From positions 124,001 through 188,000 of the forward strand of contig NZ_FOFZ01000001.1 in assembly GCF_900111075.1 (NCBI RefSeq): DNA of 64,000 nt, written 5' to 3'. Source of the stretch: Flavobacterium frigoris (lineage in GTDB: Bacteria > Bacteroidota > Bacteroidia > Flavobacteriales > Flavobacteriaceae). Every line of letters begins with the position of its first letter. Position 1 is the stretch's first letter. The position numbers and the translations under genes are program-made. Shown here piece after piece: positions 36,557-45,459 of the stretch. The notes beneath the pieces were generated by a model that did not search any database, was not told the origin of the DNA, and saw only the letters and a program-made list of their open reading frames with translations.

Positions 36557-38037
36557 TGAGTGAACATAATAACATCAATCCCTTTGAAAATTATTCAGGC
36601 TCAATGAATATATCCAAACCTGGATATTTATTATTGCTTTTTGCTGTACTTTTCATTTTCGCTCTCCTTGTGGTTAAATTAGGAATAATAGGTATTGGAA
36701 TAGTATTAGCGCTAATGTTTGGATCCGTATTTTTATATTATTTATTCTGTTACCCAATAATTGGTTTTTATACCGCAATCGCTTTAAATTTTCTATTACT
36801 TGGCATCGGAAGATATATAAAAGGATTGCCTTTAGGTTTCGGAATAGATGGGATACTCATTTTGACCTATATAGCCTTATTCATGAATAAGTTTAAGGAA
36901 AAAATAAATTGGACTCCGGCAAAAAAAGACATTACATTCTTGTGTATTATATGGTTTGGCTATTCCCTTTTTGAAATCATTAATCCAGAGGCTCGAAGTA
37001 TACAGGCTTGGATTTCAGGACGTGGCATAGGCTTTTATCCACTACTTTTTGTTCCACTAACACTACTGTTTATTGATACTAACAAAAAATTAGAACTATT
37101 TTTATATGTCTGGGGCTTTTTTTCAGTACTCGCCACATTAAAGGGGATTATGCAAATGACTTTGGGTGTAGACTTTGCAGAGCAAGAATGGTTAAATGAA
37201 GGAAGTTATAAAACACATATTCTATTTGGAAAACTAAGAGTCTTTTCTTTCTACAGTGATGCAGGACAATTTGGAGCAAATCAAGGATATACAGGCGTTG
37301 TATTTTTGATCTACTCTATGTCTCAAAATAAATTAATGTCTAAATTATTTTTCATATTGGTTGGGCTTTTAGGAATTTATGGAATGATTATTTCAGGTAC
37401 GCGAGGTGCTTTAAGTGTCCCTATAGCAGGATTTATGACCTATTTTGTGTTAAGTAAAAATATAAAGGTCCTTAGTGCAGGTATTGGATTTTTGGTACTT
37501 GTTTTTATTTTCTTTGCGTACACATCAATTGGTCAAGGAAATGCTCAAATTAGAAGAATGCGAACCGCGTTTGACCCTAATGATGCCTCTTTACAGGTCA
37601 GACTTGATAATCAAAAAATACTTAAAAACTATTTAGCCTCAAGACCTTTTGGAGGAGGAATTGGTCATGGCGGTACAAAAGCACAAAAATACTTACCTAA
37701 TGCTTTCCTTTCTAACGTAGCAACAGATAGCTGGTATGTTTTAATTTGGGTAGAACAAGGTATTGTTGGATTATTACTCCATTTGAGTATCCTTTTTTAC
37801 GTCATGGCAAAAGCAAGCCTCATCGTTATGTTTAAGATTAAAGACCCAATTTTAAAATATAAAATATCTGCACTAATAGCAGGAATGGCAGGTATTATGG
37901 TAGCATCTTATGGAAATGCAGTTTTAGGACAAATGCCAACTGCTCTATTAATTTATGCCACTATGGCCATAATTTTAAATACCGATGTATTTGAAAAGGA
38001 GAATGAAGTAAATCAGCGCGAACTAAATAAATCATAA
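36556..38037 (+). CDS. O-antigen ligase/Wzy-like polymerase
   Basis: This 493-residue membrane protein with about 11-12 helices carries the Wzy_C-like block at 270-370. The SGTRGALSVPIAGF segment, the positively charged TAFDPNDASLQVRL and the GGGIGHGGTKAQ loop are typical of EPS polymerases/ligases. In a locus with Wzx and Wzc it most likely polymerises repeat units in the periplasm. It is coupled to the flippase gene by a one-base overlap. Confidence 0.87.
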   Translation: MSEHNNINPFENYSGSMNISKPGYLLLLFAVLFIFALLVVKLGIIGIGIVLALMFGSVFLYYLFCYPIIGFYTAIALNFLLLGIGRYIKGLPLGFGIDGILILTYIALFMNKFKEKINWTPAKKDITFLCIIWFGYSLFEIINPEARSIQAWISGRGIGFYPLLFVPLTLLFIDTNKKLELFLYVWGFFSVLATLKGIMQMTLGVDFAEQEWLNEGSYKTHILFGKLRVFSFYSDAGQFGANQGYTGVVFLIYSMSQNKLMSKLFFILVGLLGIYGMIISGTRGALSVPIAGFMTYFVLSKNIKVLSAGIGFLVLVFIFFAYTSIGQGNAQIRRMRTAFDPNDASLQVRLDNQKILKNYLASRPFGGGIGHGGTKAQKYLPNAFLSNVATDSWYVLIWVEQGIVGLLLHLSILFYVMAKASLIVMFKIKDPILKYKISALIAGMAGIMVASYGNAVLGQMPTALLIYATMAIILNTDVFEKENEVNQRELNKS

Positions 38038-38105
38038 CTTTTAGTAAATATCCACAATAATGTAGAAGCTACTAAACCTGACTATGAACTCTTAAACCCA
38101 ACACT

Positions 38106-39044
38106 ATGAATTATAGAAATATAAAAAATTTAAATGATATAATACTTCAAAAATTAAGTATAATTCCTCGCGATTTTGATTTAATTGTTGGGGTTCCACG
38201 AAGTGGTATGCTTCCGGCAAATTTACTATCATTATATCTTAATAGACCTTATACCGATATAGATTCGTTTTTAAATGGGCACATTTACAAAGCCGGAGCT
38301 AGAAGTCAGTTTTTTGATTCTGGTGAACATAAAAAAGTTTTAGTAGTAGATGACAGCATAGCATCTGGTTCTGCAATGATAGAATGTAAAGAAACGCTAA
38401 AGCATCTTGAAGATAAATTTGATATAAAATATTGTGCCATATATGTGATTCCTGGTAAAGAAAAAATGGTAGACTATTACTTTGAAACCGTGCCATTACC
38501 AAGGTATTTTCAATGGAACATACTAAACCATACAACCCTTGAGAAAGCTTGTTTTGATATTGATGGCGTTTTATGTGCTGACCCATTACCGGAACAAAAT
38601 GATGATGGAGAAAAATATATAGATTTTATTTTGAATGCTCCTCCTCTATTTATTCCCGGCAGTAAAATTGGAACTATTGTAACCTCACGTTTAGAAAAAT
38701 ACCGTAAAGAAACCGAAACTTGGTTACAGGCCAACAATATTAAATACAATGATCTTGTAATGCTTGACTTGCCCAATATGGAAGCTAGACAACGTGCTAA
38801 TAATCATGGCGATCATAAGGCTAAAGCGTATATGTCTAAACCCTATGTGTTGTTTATAGAAAGTGAATACAATCAAGCCGTTGAAATTAATAGAATATCA
38901 AAAAAGCCCGTTTTGTGTACCGCTAACTTTGAAATGATTTTTGAATCAGAGTCCTTTATGTACAATCTAAAAAGTGGAAAACACTTGCCATTTTTAAGAA
39001 AATATGCTTTAAAAATAAGAGATAAAATAAGAAAATTGAAATAG
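38106..39044 (+). CDS. Phosphoribosyltransferase-HAD fusion protein
   Basis: This 312-residue soluble protein has two parts. Residues 1-135 hold a type I phosphoribosyltransferase core: VGVPRSGMLPA (28-38) and the PRPP loop VLVVDDSIASGSA (78-90). Residues 148-290 hold a HAD-like domain with the nucleophile motif FDIDGVLC (D151, D153), a TSRLEKYR motif II and later acidic residues. The partner genes are all EPS functions. It may make or remodel a phosphoribosyl or ribose-phosphate group for the polymer or its lipid carrier, but no substrate can be named. It is clearly in the operon (68-bp gap). Confidence 0.85.
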   Translation: MNYRNIKNLNDIILQKLSIIPRDFDLIVGVPRSGMLPANLLSLYLNRPYTDIDSFLNGHIYKAGARSQFFDSGEHKKVLVVDDSIASGSAMIECKETLKHLEDKFDIKYCAIYVIPGKEKMVDYYFETVPLPRYFQWNILNHTTLEKACFDIDGVLCADPLPEQNDDGEKYIDFILNAPPLFIPGSKIGTIVTSRLEKYRKETETWLQANNIKYNDLVMLDLPNMEARQRANNHGDHKAKAYMSKPYVLFIESEYNQAVEINRISKKPVLCTANFEMIFESESFMYNLKSGKHLPFLRKYALKIRDKIRKLK

Positions 39045-39093
39045 GATTTGTATCAATCTTAAGTCCTAACCATGTTAATAATAAATATTTATT

Positions 39094-40290
39094 ATGCCAC
39101 TATTTAATATCATACAAATTGTTTTACTATTCCTACTGGGTTTAGCGACTTTATATATTTTAATATTTTCAATAGCAAGCTTATTTTACAAACAAAAAAA
39201 ATATGCTGATAATGGGAATATAAAAAAAATAGCTGTCCTTATTCCAGGTTACAAAGAAGACGGGGTAATTCTTGAGGTGGCAAACTTAGCTTTACAGCAA
39301 GATTATCCCTCAAACCTATATGATGTTGTTATCATAGCAGATTCTTTCAAAAAAGAAACTTTAAACACCTTAAGCAGCTTACCAATACAATTAATTGAGG
39401 TGAGTTTTGATAAGAGTACAAAATCAAAAGCTTTAAACAAAGCCATGGCTACTCTTGAGAGAGATTATGATATTGCTGTAGTTTTGGATGCAGATAATGT
39501 TATGGCAACTGATTTTTTAAAGAAAATTAACGCTGCTTTCGAATATGATTTTATTGCGGTTCAAGGCCATAGAACTGCAAAAAACACCAATAACTCTTGG
39601 GCAGTACTCGATGCAATAAGCGAAGAAATAAATAATAATATTTTTAGAAAAGGACATCGAGTATTAGGGCTTTCATCAGCGATAATTGGTTCTGGAATGG
39701 CTTTTAAATATAATTATTTTAAATCACTTATGTCAACTGTAACTGCCGTTGGTGGTTTTGACAAAGAGATAGAATTAAAAATGCTAAAAGAAGGTCATAA
39801 GATCGTTTATTTAGATGACGCTATTGTATATGATGAAAAAATACAAAAATCTGAGGTTTTTGGAAACCAACGTCGCAGATGGCTGTCTGCACAATTACAT
39901 TATTTTAGGAAAGATATTTTAACTGCCTTTAAACACTTACTATTTAAAGGAAACTTAGATTATTTTGACAAAGCTATTCAGTTTATTCAACCGCCTAGAG
40001 TATTATTATTAGGTGCTGTTATGCTTTGTAGCGTTGTTTTTGTTTCAACCAATTACTTTTTAGATAACCAAGTGTCTTTAACTAATTATTGGATTGTCTT
40101 AGCTGTAGCTTGTGTATTGTCTTTTGTTTTTTCGGTACCCACATCTTTTTACAACTTGAAAACATTGAAGGCTTTGATTCGCTTACCAAAAGGGATGTTA
40201 ATGATGTTGTTGTCTCTACTAAAAATAAAGGGAGCAAATAAGACATTTATTCATACACAACACACATCAGGCACAAAAGAAACTGACTAA
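39094..40290 (+). CDS. Membrane glycosyltransferase, family 2
   Basis: The 398-residue protein has an N-terminal membrane helix (7-30) and a GT-A domain with VLDADN (DxD-type metal site), GGFDKEIELK and NQRRRW (the QxxRW-like motif of processive and related GT2 enzymes). Two or three C-terminal helices follow (about 305-365). It adds a sugar from a nucleotide donor on the cytoplasmic face of the membrane. Q-RRRW and the C-terminal helices resemble hyaluronan/cellulose-synthase-like enzymes, but non-processive action is equally possible. Confidence 0.87.
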   Translation: MPLFNIIQIVLLFLLGLATLYILIFSIASLFYKQKKYADNGNIKKIAVLIPGYKEDGVILEVANLALQQDYPSNLYDVVIIADSFKKETLNTLSSLPIQLIEVSFDKSTKSKALNKAMATLERDYDIAVVLDADNVMATDFLKKINAAFEYDFIAVQGHRTAKNTNNSWAVLDAISEEINNNIFRKGHRVLGLSSAIIGSGMAFKYNYFKSLMSTVTAVGGFDKEIELKMLKEGHKIVYLDDAIVYDEKIQKSEVFGNQRRRWLSAQLHYFRKDILTAFKHLLFKGNLDYFDKAIQFIQPPRVLLLGAVMLCSVVFVSTNYFLDNQVSLTNYWIVLAVACVLSFVFSVPTSFYNLKTLKALIRLPKGMLMMLLSLLKIKGANKTFIHTQHTSGTKETD

Positions 40291-40414
40291 AAATATAGCA
40301 GAAGTTACTATTTTAAACGTATTATTACGAAATGAGTATGACTTTAAATTAGTCGCAATCACTGATGAAAATATGGGAATTCCATATTCCAATAAAAACA
40401 AATATTATCTACGT

Positions 40415-41575
40415 ATGAAAATAGGTATTGAAGGACAGAGACTTTTTCGCAAGAAAAAACATGGTATGGATATGGTAGCTCTGGAATTGATAAGAAACCT
40501 CCAACTTATTGATACCGAAAATGAGTACTTCATCTTTGTAAAACCAGATGAAGATAATACTGTTTTAAAGGAAACACCCAATTTTAAAATCATTCAACTC
40601 GATGGCGGTTCCTATCCAATGTGGGAACAAATAGAATTGCCTAAGGCTGCCAAAAAATATGGTTGTGAGATTTTGCATTGCACCAGTAATACGGCTCCCA
40701 TTTTTAGTGACATTCCATTGGTTACCATTTTGCATGATATTATTTATATGGAGAGCAGTTATTATAAAATACTGACAGGAAGTGCAACTCCTTATCAAAA
40801 ATTTGGCAACGCCTATCGAAAATTAATTGTCCCTTGGGTGGTCAAAAAAAGCGATAAAATAGTTACCGTTTCCCATTTTGAAAAAAATCGGATTGCTGAG
40901 TTTTTTGGAATGAGGGAGGACCAATGCCTTACAGCAATTTACAACGGTGTTAGCGAACATTTTAAGCCTATCACCAATAAAGAAGAACTGCAACGCGTAA
41001 AAGAAAAATACAATTTACCAGACAACTATTTCTTTTTTCTTGGCAATACAGACCCAAAAAAGAACACAAAAGGAACTCTAAAAGCCTTTTCAGATGTTTT
41101 AAAACAAACAGGTTCCAATCATAAACTAGTTATGCTAGATTATGATAAGACCGAACTCAATAAACTTTTAGTTGAAATTAATGACGCAGGCCTTATTAAT
41201 AATATTGTTCTAACAGGCTACGTCATAAATACAGATCTACCAGCTATTTATTCGCAATGCGACGTGTTTTTATATCCATCGCTCAGAGAAAGTTTTGGTA
41301 TTCCTATGCTCGAAGCTATGGCTTGCGGAGTACCGGTTATCACATCAAATACATCGTCTATGCCAGAGGTAGCTAAAGAAGCCGCTCATATTATTAACCC
41401 ATATAATACTGATGAAATTACGCAAGGACTTATCAAAATTTTAAATGATGATGTTTATAGAAAATTACTTTGTGATAAAGGACTAGAACGCAGTATGAAA
41501 TTTTCATGGAACAACATGGCAAAGGATTATCTCAAACTTTATGAATTAATTTTTGCAGAACATTCAAAAAAATAA
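40415..41575 (+). CDS. Glycosyltransferase family 4 (GT-B)
   Basis: This glycosyltransferase of about 386 residues has the GT4 signatures: the MKIGIEGQRLFRKKKHGMD start, the N-terminal HCTSNTAPI segment, FFLGNTDPKKN at the donor domain entry and the retaining GT4 motif ESFGIPMLEAMACGVPVI with the two conserved glutamates (EX7E). The start at 40415 is preferred because it begins directly with the GT-B fold; the frame stays open to an ATG at 40373. It follows a 124-bp gap, the longest inside the glycosyltransferase block. Confidence 0.9.
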   Translation: MKIGIEGQRLFRKKKHGMDMVALELIRNLQLIDTENEYFIFVKPDEDNTVLKETPNFKIIQLDGGSYPMWEQIELPKAAKKYGCEILHCTSNTAPIFSDIPLVTILHDIIYMESSYYKILTGSATPYQKFGNAYRKLIVPWVVKKSDKIVTVSHFEKNRIAEFFGMREDQCLTAIYNGVSEHFKPITNKEELQRVKEKYNLPDNYFFFLGNTDPKKNTKGTLKAFSDVLKQTGSNHKLVMLDYDKTELNKLLVEINDAGLINNIVLTGYVINTDLPAIYSQCDVFLYPSLRESFGIPMLEAMACGVPVITSNTSSMPEVAKEAAHIINPYNTDEITQGLIKILNDDVYRKLLCDKGLERSMKFSWNNMAKDYLKLYELIFAEHSKK

Positions 41576-41581
41576 TTAACC

Positions 41582-42778
41582 ATGATAGAAGGCAAAAACA
41601 TAATTTGTATATCACAAACCACTTGGCATGGTGAGTACACAAAATCAACAGTGCAATTATTATCGTTATTAGCAGAGAAGAACAAAATCGTTTTTGTTGA
41701 ATATCCTTTTACAGTCAAAGATGTTCTCATGTCTATTCTAGGAAAACAAAAAGCACAGGTATCGAGAATGCTGGGTTTAAAAAAAAGAATAATTGATGAA
41801 AAAACAGATAATGGATCTGTTGTTAAACATTTAGTAATGCCACCAGTATTGCCTGTAGATTTTATTGGTAATGAATCGATATTTAAAAAGCTTTTTAGTA
41901 TCAATACATTTATTTATAAAACTCAACTTCGCAAAGTTATTAAAAAATTAAAATTAGACAATCCTATTATTATTACCGCATACAACCCTATTTATGGCTT
42001 ACCAATGATAGGACAGTTGAATGAATTACTGAATATCTATTATTGCTATGACGGTATGGATACGCAAAGGCATAAATCAAGAATTTTTGATATTGAAAAG
42101 CAGTTTTGCGAGAAAGTTGATGGTATCATAACAACATCAGATTATTTAAACTCTGAAAAAAAGAAGCTAAATAAGCAGAGTTATGTGGTTAAAAACGGTG
42201 TAGATTTTGAGTTATTTATCGCTCACGCAAAAAAGCAAGTTTCAACTAATAGTATAAAAAAAGTAGGCTATATAGGCACCTTAGATTTTAGGTTTGATAT
42301 AGATATAATGGAATATACCATTAAAGAACTACCTCATGTACTATTTGAGTTTACAGGTTATTTATTAAACCACAATATAAAACAGCGCTTATTGCAATAT
42401 GAAAACGTTTCATTTTTTAATTCGGTTAAACCCCATGAAGTTCCTAAACTATTATCAAAATATGATTTAGGCATTATTCCATATAAAATGGATGAGGTTA
42501 ATAAAAATATATATCCACTTAAAATTAATGAATATTTAGCCGTGGGAGTTCCTGTGGTTATGACAGACTTTGCCAATTTAAACGATTTTAAAGAGATGGT
42601 GAAATCGGCTGAAAATAAGGAGTTTTTTAAAACCCAAATTGAAAATGAATTAAAGAACGATAATAATGCATTAATTAATGAAAGGATTCAATTTGCTAAA
42701 CTTAATTCATGGCAAGTAAGAGCTGAAGAATTTGGAAATATTCTTGAAAAATTTGTCATAGAAAAAGGCAATAATTAG
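41582..42778 (+). CDS. GT-B glycosyltransferase (TuaH-like)
   Basis: This 398-residue GT-B protein resembles TuaH/WcaI-type transferases. Visible are an N-terminal ICISQTTWHGEYTKS segment, YYCYDGMDTQ, GYIGTLDFRFD at the start of the donor domain and IYPLKINEYLAVGVPVV in place of the classical GT4 motif, with a conserved glutamate in INEYLA. It is likely to add one sugar to the repeat unit. It begins 6 bp after the previous glycosyltransferase gene, so both are translated from one transcript. Confidence 0.87.
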   Translation: MIEGKNIICISQTTWHGEYTKSTVQLLSLLAEKNKIVFVEYPFTVKDVLMSILGKQKAQVSRMLGLKKRIIDEKTDNGSVVKHLVMPPVLPVDFIGNESIFKKLFSINTFIYKTQLRKVIKKLKLDNPIIITAYNPIYGLPMIGQLNELLNIYYCYDGMDTQRHKSRIFDIEKQFCEKVDGIITTSDYLNSEKKKLNKQSYVVKNGVDFELFIAHAKKQVSTNSIKKVGYIGTLDFRFDIDIMEYTIKELPHVLFEFTGYLLNHNIKQRLLQYENVSFFNSVKPHEVPKLLSKYDLGIIPYKMDEVNKNIYPLKINEYLAVGVPVVMTDFANLNDFKEMVKSAENKEFFKTQIENELKNDNNALINERIQFAKLNSWQVRAEEFGNILEKFVIEKGNN

Positions 42779-42800
42779 ACTAAAAAATAAAAAAAATGCT

Positions 42801-43991
42801 ATGTTAACACTAAAAATTATATGCTGGGTATTACTATTTATCATTGTTTACACGTACGTTGGTTATGGCATTTTACTATATACAATTATCAAAATTAGAA
42901 GGTTTTTGAAGATTGGAAATAAGGTTAAGATCGATCCATCTTATGAACCAGATGTAACGCTTTTTATTGCAGCATATAATGAAAAGGATTATGTAGCCGC
43001 AAAAATGAAAAACACCTTAGCACTGGAATACCCTAAAGAAAAACTAAATATTATTTGGGTTACAGATGGTTCTGATGATGGAACACCCGATTTATTAAAA
43101 GGGTATCCAAATACAACCGTATATCATTTAGAGGAAAGAAACGGAAAAATTGGAGCAATGAACAGAGGTATGGAATTTGTAAAAACACCAATTGTAATTT
43201 TTAGTGACGCCAATACCAATCTAGGCAAAGAATCTATTAGACGAATAGTTAATTTATTTAGTAGTACTAAAGTAGGCTGTGTCTCTGGCGAAAAGAGAAT
43301 TGTTGATAAAGAAAGTGATGTGGCTTCTGGAGCAGGCGAAGGAATTTACTGGAAATATGAATCGGCGCTAAAAAAATGGGATGCGGAATTATATTCTGTT
43401 GTTGGGGCAGCAGGAGAATTATTTGCAATTAGGACAGTGCTTTACAAGCATGTAGAAAAAGACACTATATTAGATGACTTTATTATATCATTAAGAGTCG
43501 CTCAAGAGGGTTACACTATACAATATGACCCCGAAGCTTATGCCATAGAAACCGCCTCTGCTAATGTTAAAGAAGAATTTAAACGCAAAATTAGGATTTC
43601 TGCGGGAGGAATTCAATCTATTGTAAGATTACGTTCGTTATTGAATATTTTTAAATATGGAACGCTTTCATTTCAGTACATTTCCCATCGGGTTTTACGC
43701 TGGAGTTTAACACCTTTGTGTCTCATTCTCCTAATTCCAATTTTAACAATATTAGCAGCTAAAGAAGGCTTTTTATCTTTTGGGTTTTATTCCGTATTAT
43801 TTTGGCTGCAATTACTTTTTTACGCTTCAGCTTTATTAGGTTGGTTCTTAGAGAATAGAGAGACGAGGATAAAAATTCTGTTTGTACCGTACTACTTTTT
43901 CATAATGAATTTATCAGTGGTATTAGGATTTTTTAGATATATGAAAAAATCGCAATCCGTAAATTGGGAACGTGCTAAAAGAGCAAGTTAA
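42801..43991 (+). CDS. Membrane glycosyltransferase, family 2
   Basis: The 396-residue protein has an N-terminal helix (4-30), a GT-A domain with IAAYNEKDYV, WVTDGSDDGT, IFSDANTN (DxD-type site) and ILDDFIISLRV, and three C-terminal helices (about 305-385). It is a GT2 enzyme related to poly-N-acetylglucosamine- and cellulose-synthase-like transferases. The QxxRW motif is replaced by KIRISAGG. It is the last transferase of the locus. Confidence 0.88.
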   Translation: MLTLKIICWVLLFIIVYTYVGYGILLYTIIKIRRFLKIGNKVKIDPSYEPDVTLFIAAYNEKDYVAAKMKNTLALEYPKEKLNIIWVTDGSDDGTPDLLKGYPNTTVYHLEERNGKIGAMNRGMEFVKTPIVIFSDANTNLGKESIRRIVNLFSSTKVGCVSGEKRIVDKESDVASGAGEGIYWKYESALKKWDAELYSVVGAAGELFAIRTVLYKHVEKDTILDDFIISLRVAQEGYTIQYDPEAYAIETASANVKEEFKRKIRISAGGIQSIVRLRSLLNIFKYGTLSFQYISHRVLRWSLTPLCLILLIPILTILAAKEGFLSFGFYSVLFWLQLLFYASALLGWFLENRETRIKILFVPYYFFIMNLSVVLGFFRYMKKSQSVNWERAKRAS

Positions 43992-44061
43992 ACACTCTTG
44001 TTGAAGAGAAAAACCCTATATGACGTCATTATCAAACAGCATTCGTTGACTAAAATCATTT

Positions 44062-45111
44062 ATGAAAAAAATAAAATTACTAATATACAGCTTAGGTATA
44101 TTATTCTTAGTAGTTGTGACAACAAGATATTTTGTTAGAATCCCTTCTTATACAATTCAAACTAATGGGAAATTATACATCGTTAATAAAGCTAGTAGAG
44201 ATATTGAGGTCTTTGATTTACTTCATGGTAAAGAAATAGCAGAATTTCCCATTGATATAGAATCCCATCAAGCAGCGACATTATCTGGGTCAAATAGAGT
44301 TGTGGTTGCAAATTACGGCACCAATCAAATTGTCCGCAAAAGTATAACCGTTATAAATACAAAAAATAATACAGTTGAAAAAACAATAGAACTTGCAAAA
44401 GGATATTCAGGTCTAGACGGCATTGTTGCATTTCCAGAATCTAATAAAATTGGTCTTATTAGCTACATAAGTAATGATTTACTAGTTGTAAATATTGAAA
44501 CAAAACTTGTTGAAAAAAAAATACCAACTCAACAAAAGGGAAGCCATTTTTTTGTGCTTCATCCCTTTAAACCATTGGCTTATGTTACTAATAATCATTC
44601 AGGTTCCATTAGTGTTATCGACCTAAATATTGACAAGGTTATTAAAATTATTCCTTGCGGATTAGGAACACAAGGCATTGATATAACGCCCGATGGTTCA
44701 GAAATATGGGTTACTAACGAAAACGAAAATTCAATTGTTATTATCAGTACTACAAACAATCAGGTTATAAACACATTAAGATCAGGGAAAGATCCTTTGA
44801 AGCTTAAATTCTCTAACGACGGTAAATATTGCCTAGTTGCTAATGCTATGGATGGCACTATTTCTGTTTATAATCAAAAATCCAAAAAGAAAATCAAGAC
44901 CATTAGTCTCCATGGTAAAAAAACATTGTTAGAAAGAATACTGTACCACACTCCTCGTCCAGTAAATATTTTAATGCATCCCAATGGATTATATGCTTTC
45001 GTTTCTAATTCCAATGCTAATAAAATTGAAGTAATTGATATGAAGACATTTACAATTGTAAGTACTATTGGAACTGGAAAGGTTCCTGATGGAATGGCAT
45101 TTGTAGAATAG
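44062..45111 (+). CDS. YVTN-type beta-propeller protein
   Basis: The 349-residue protein has an N-terminal membrane anchor or uncleaved signal (about 5-23) and about seven 40-residue YVTN/YncE-like beta-propeller repeats (patterns such as LAYVTNNHSGSISVIDL and AFVSNSNANKIEVIDM). It is probably anchored in the inner membrane facing the periplasm or exported further. Such propellers bind ligands or act in assembly. It follows the last glycosyltransferase gene by 70 bp, so it may be the last or near-last gene of the EPS operon. No enzymatic motif is seen. Confidence 0.85.
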   Translation: MKKIKLLIYSLGILFLVVVTTRYFVRIPSYTIQTNGKLYIVNKASRDIEVFDLLHGKEIAEFPIDIESHQAATLSGSNRVVVANYGTNQIVRKSITVINTKNNTVEKTIELAKGYSGLDGIVAFPESNKIGLISYISNDLLVVNIETKLVEKKIPTQQKGSHFFVLHPFKPLAYVTNNHSGSISVIDLNIDKVIKIIPCGLGTQGIDITPDGSEIWVTNENENSIVIISTTNNQVINTLRSGKDPLKLKFSNDGKYCLVANAMDGTISVYNQKSKKKIKTISLHGKKTLLERILYHTPRPVNILMHPNGLYAFVSNSNANKIEVIDMKTFTIVSTIGTGKVPDGMAFVE

Positions 45112-45459
45112 AATTTATTGGAGAATTATATACTTTCAGCTTTAAACAAGAAATTATTAGGCCTTTTAAAATTCTTGGTCAGATGAATAAATTTAAGTCG
45201 ATAATTTGGAAATGAGAGAAGCGATAGCTGTTAGAAAAACAATTATTAAAAATGAACAATGGCAACATCAATACGCTTAATTAAAAAGTACTTTCTCACT
45301 AGCTTATATAAATACCCCTAAAGCAAAAAACCATCTAACTACAGAAAACAACTAATTACCGACAGTAAAATAGTGCTGGTCTAATTCATTAATTACTTTT
45401 AGCCATAAATAGTTAACTTTAAAGTGTTTAATAGTCATCATAACCCGTAATTAACAAGT
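45112..45459. other. Intergenic region before the LruC gene
   Basis: There is no convincing gene, RNA or hairpin terminator in these 348 bases. Short open stretches (near 45210-45290) have no recognisable homology. The region separates the EPS genes from the LruC gene and could hold a promoter for it, but no TAnnTTTG element was found. Confidence 0.4.

Noticed and set aside
40373-40414. Upstream start for the GT4 glycosyltransferase
   Set aside because: The extra 14 residues (MGIPYSNKNKYYLR) do not belong to the GT-B fold; the start at 40415 fits the family better, although the upstream ATG cannot be strictly excluded.
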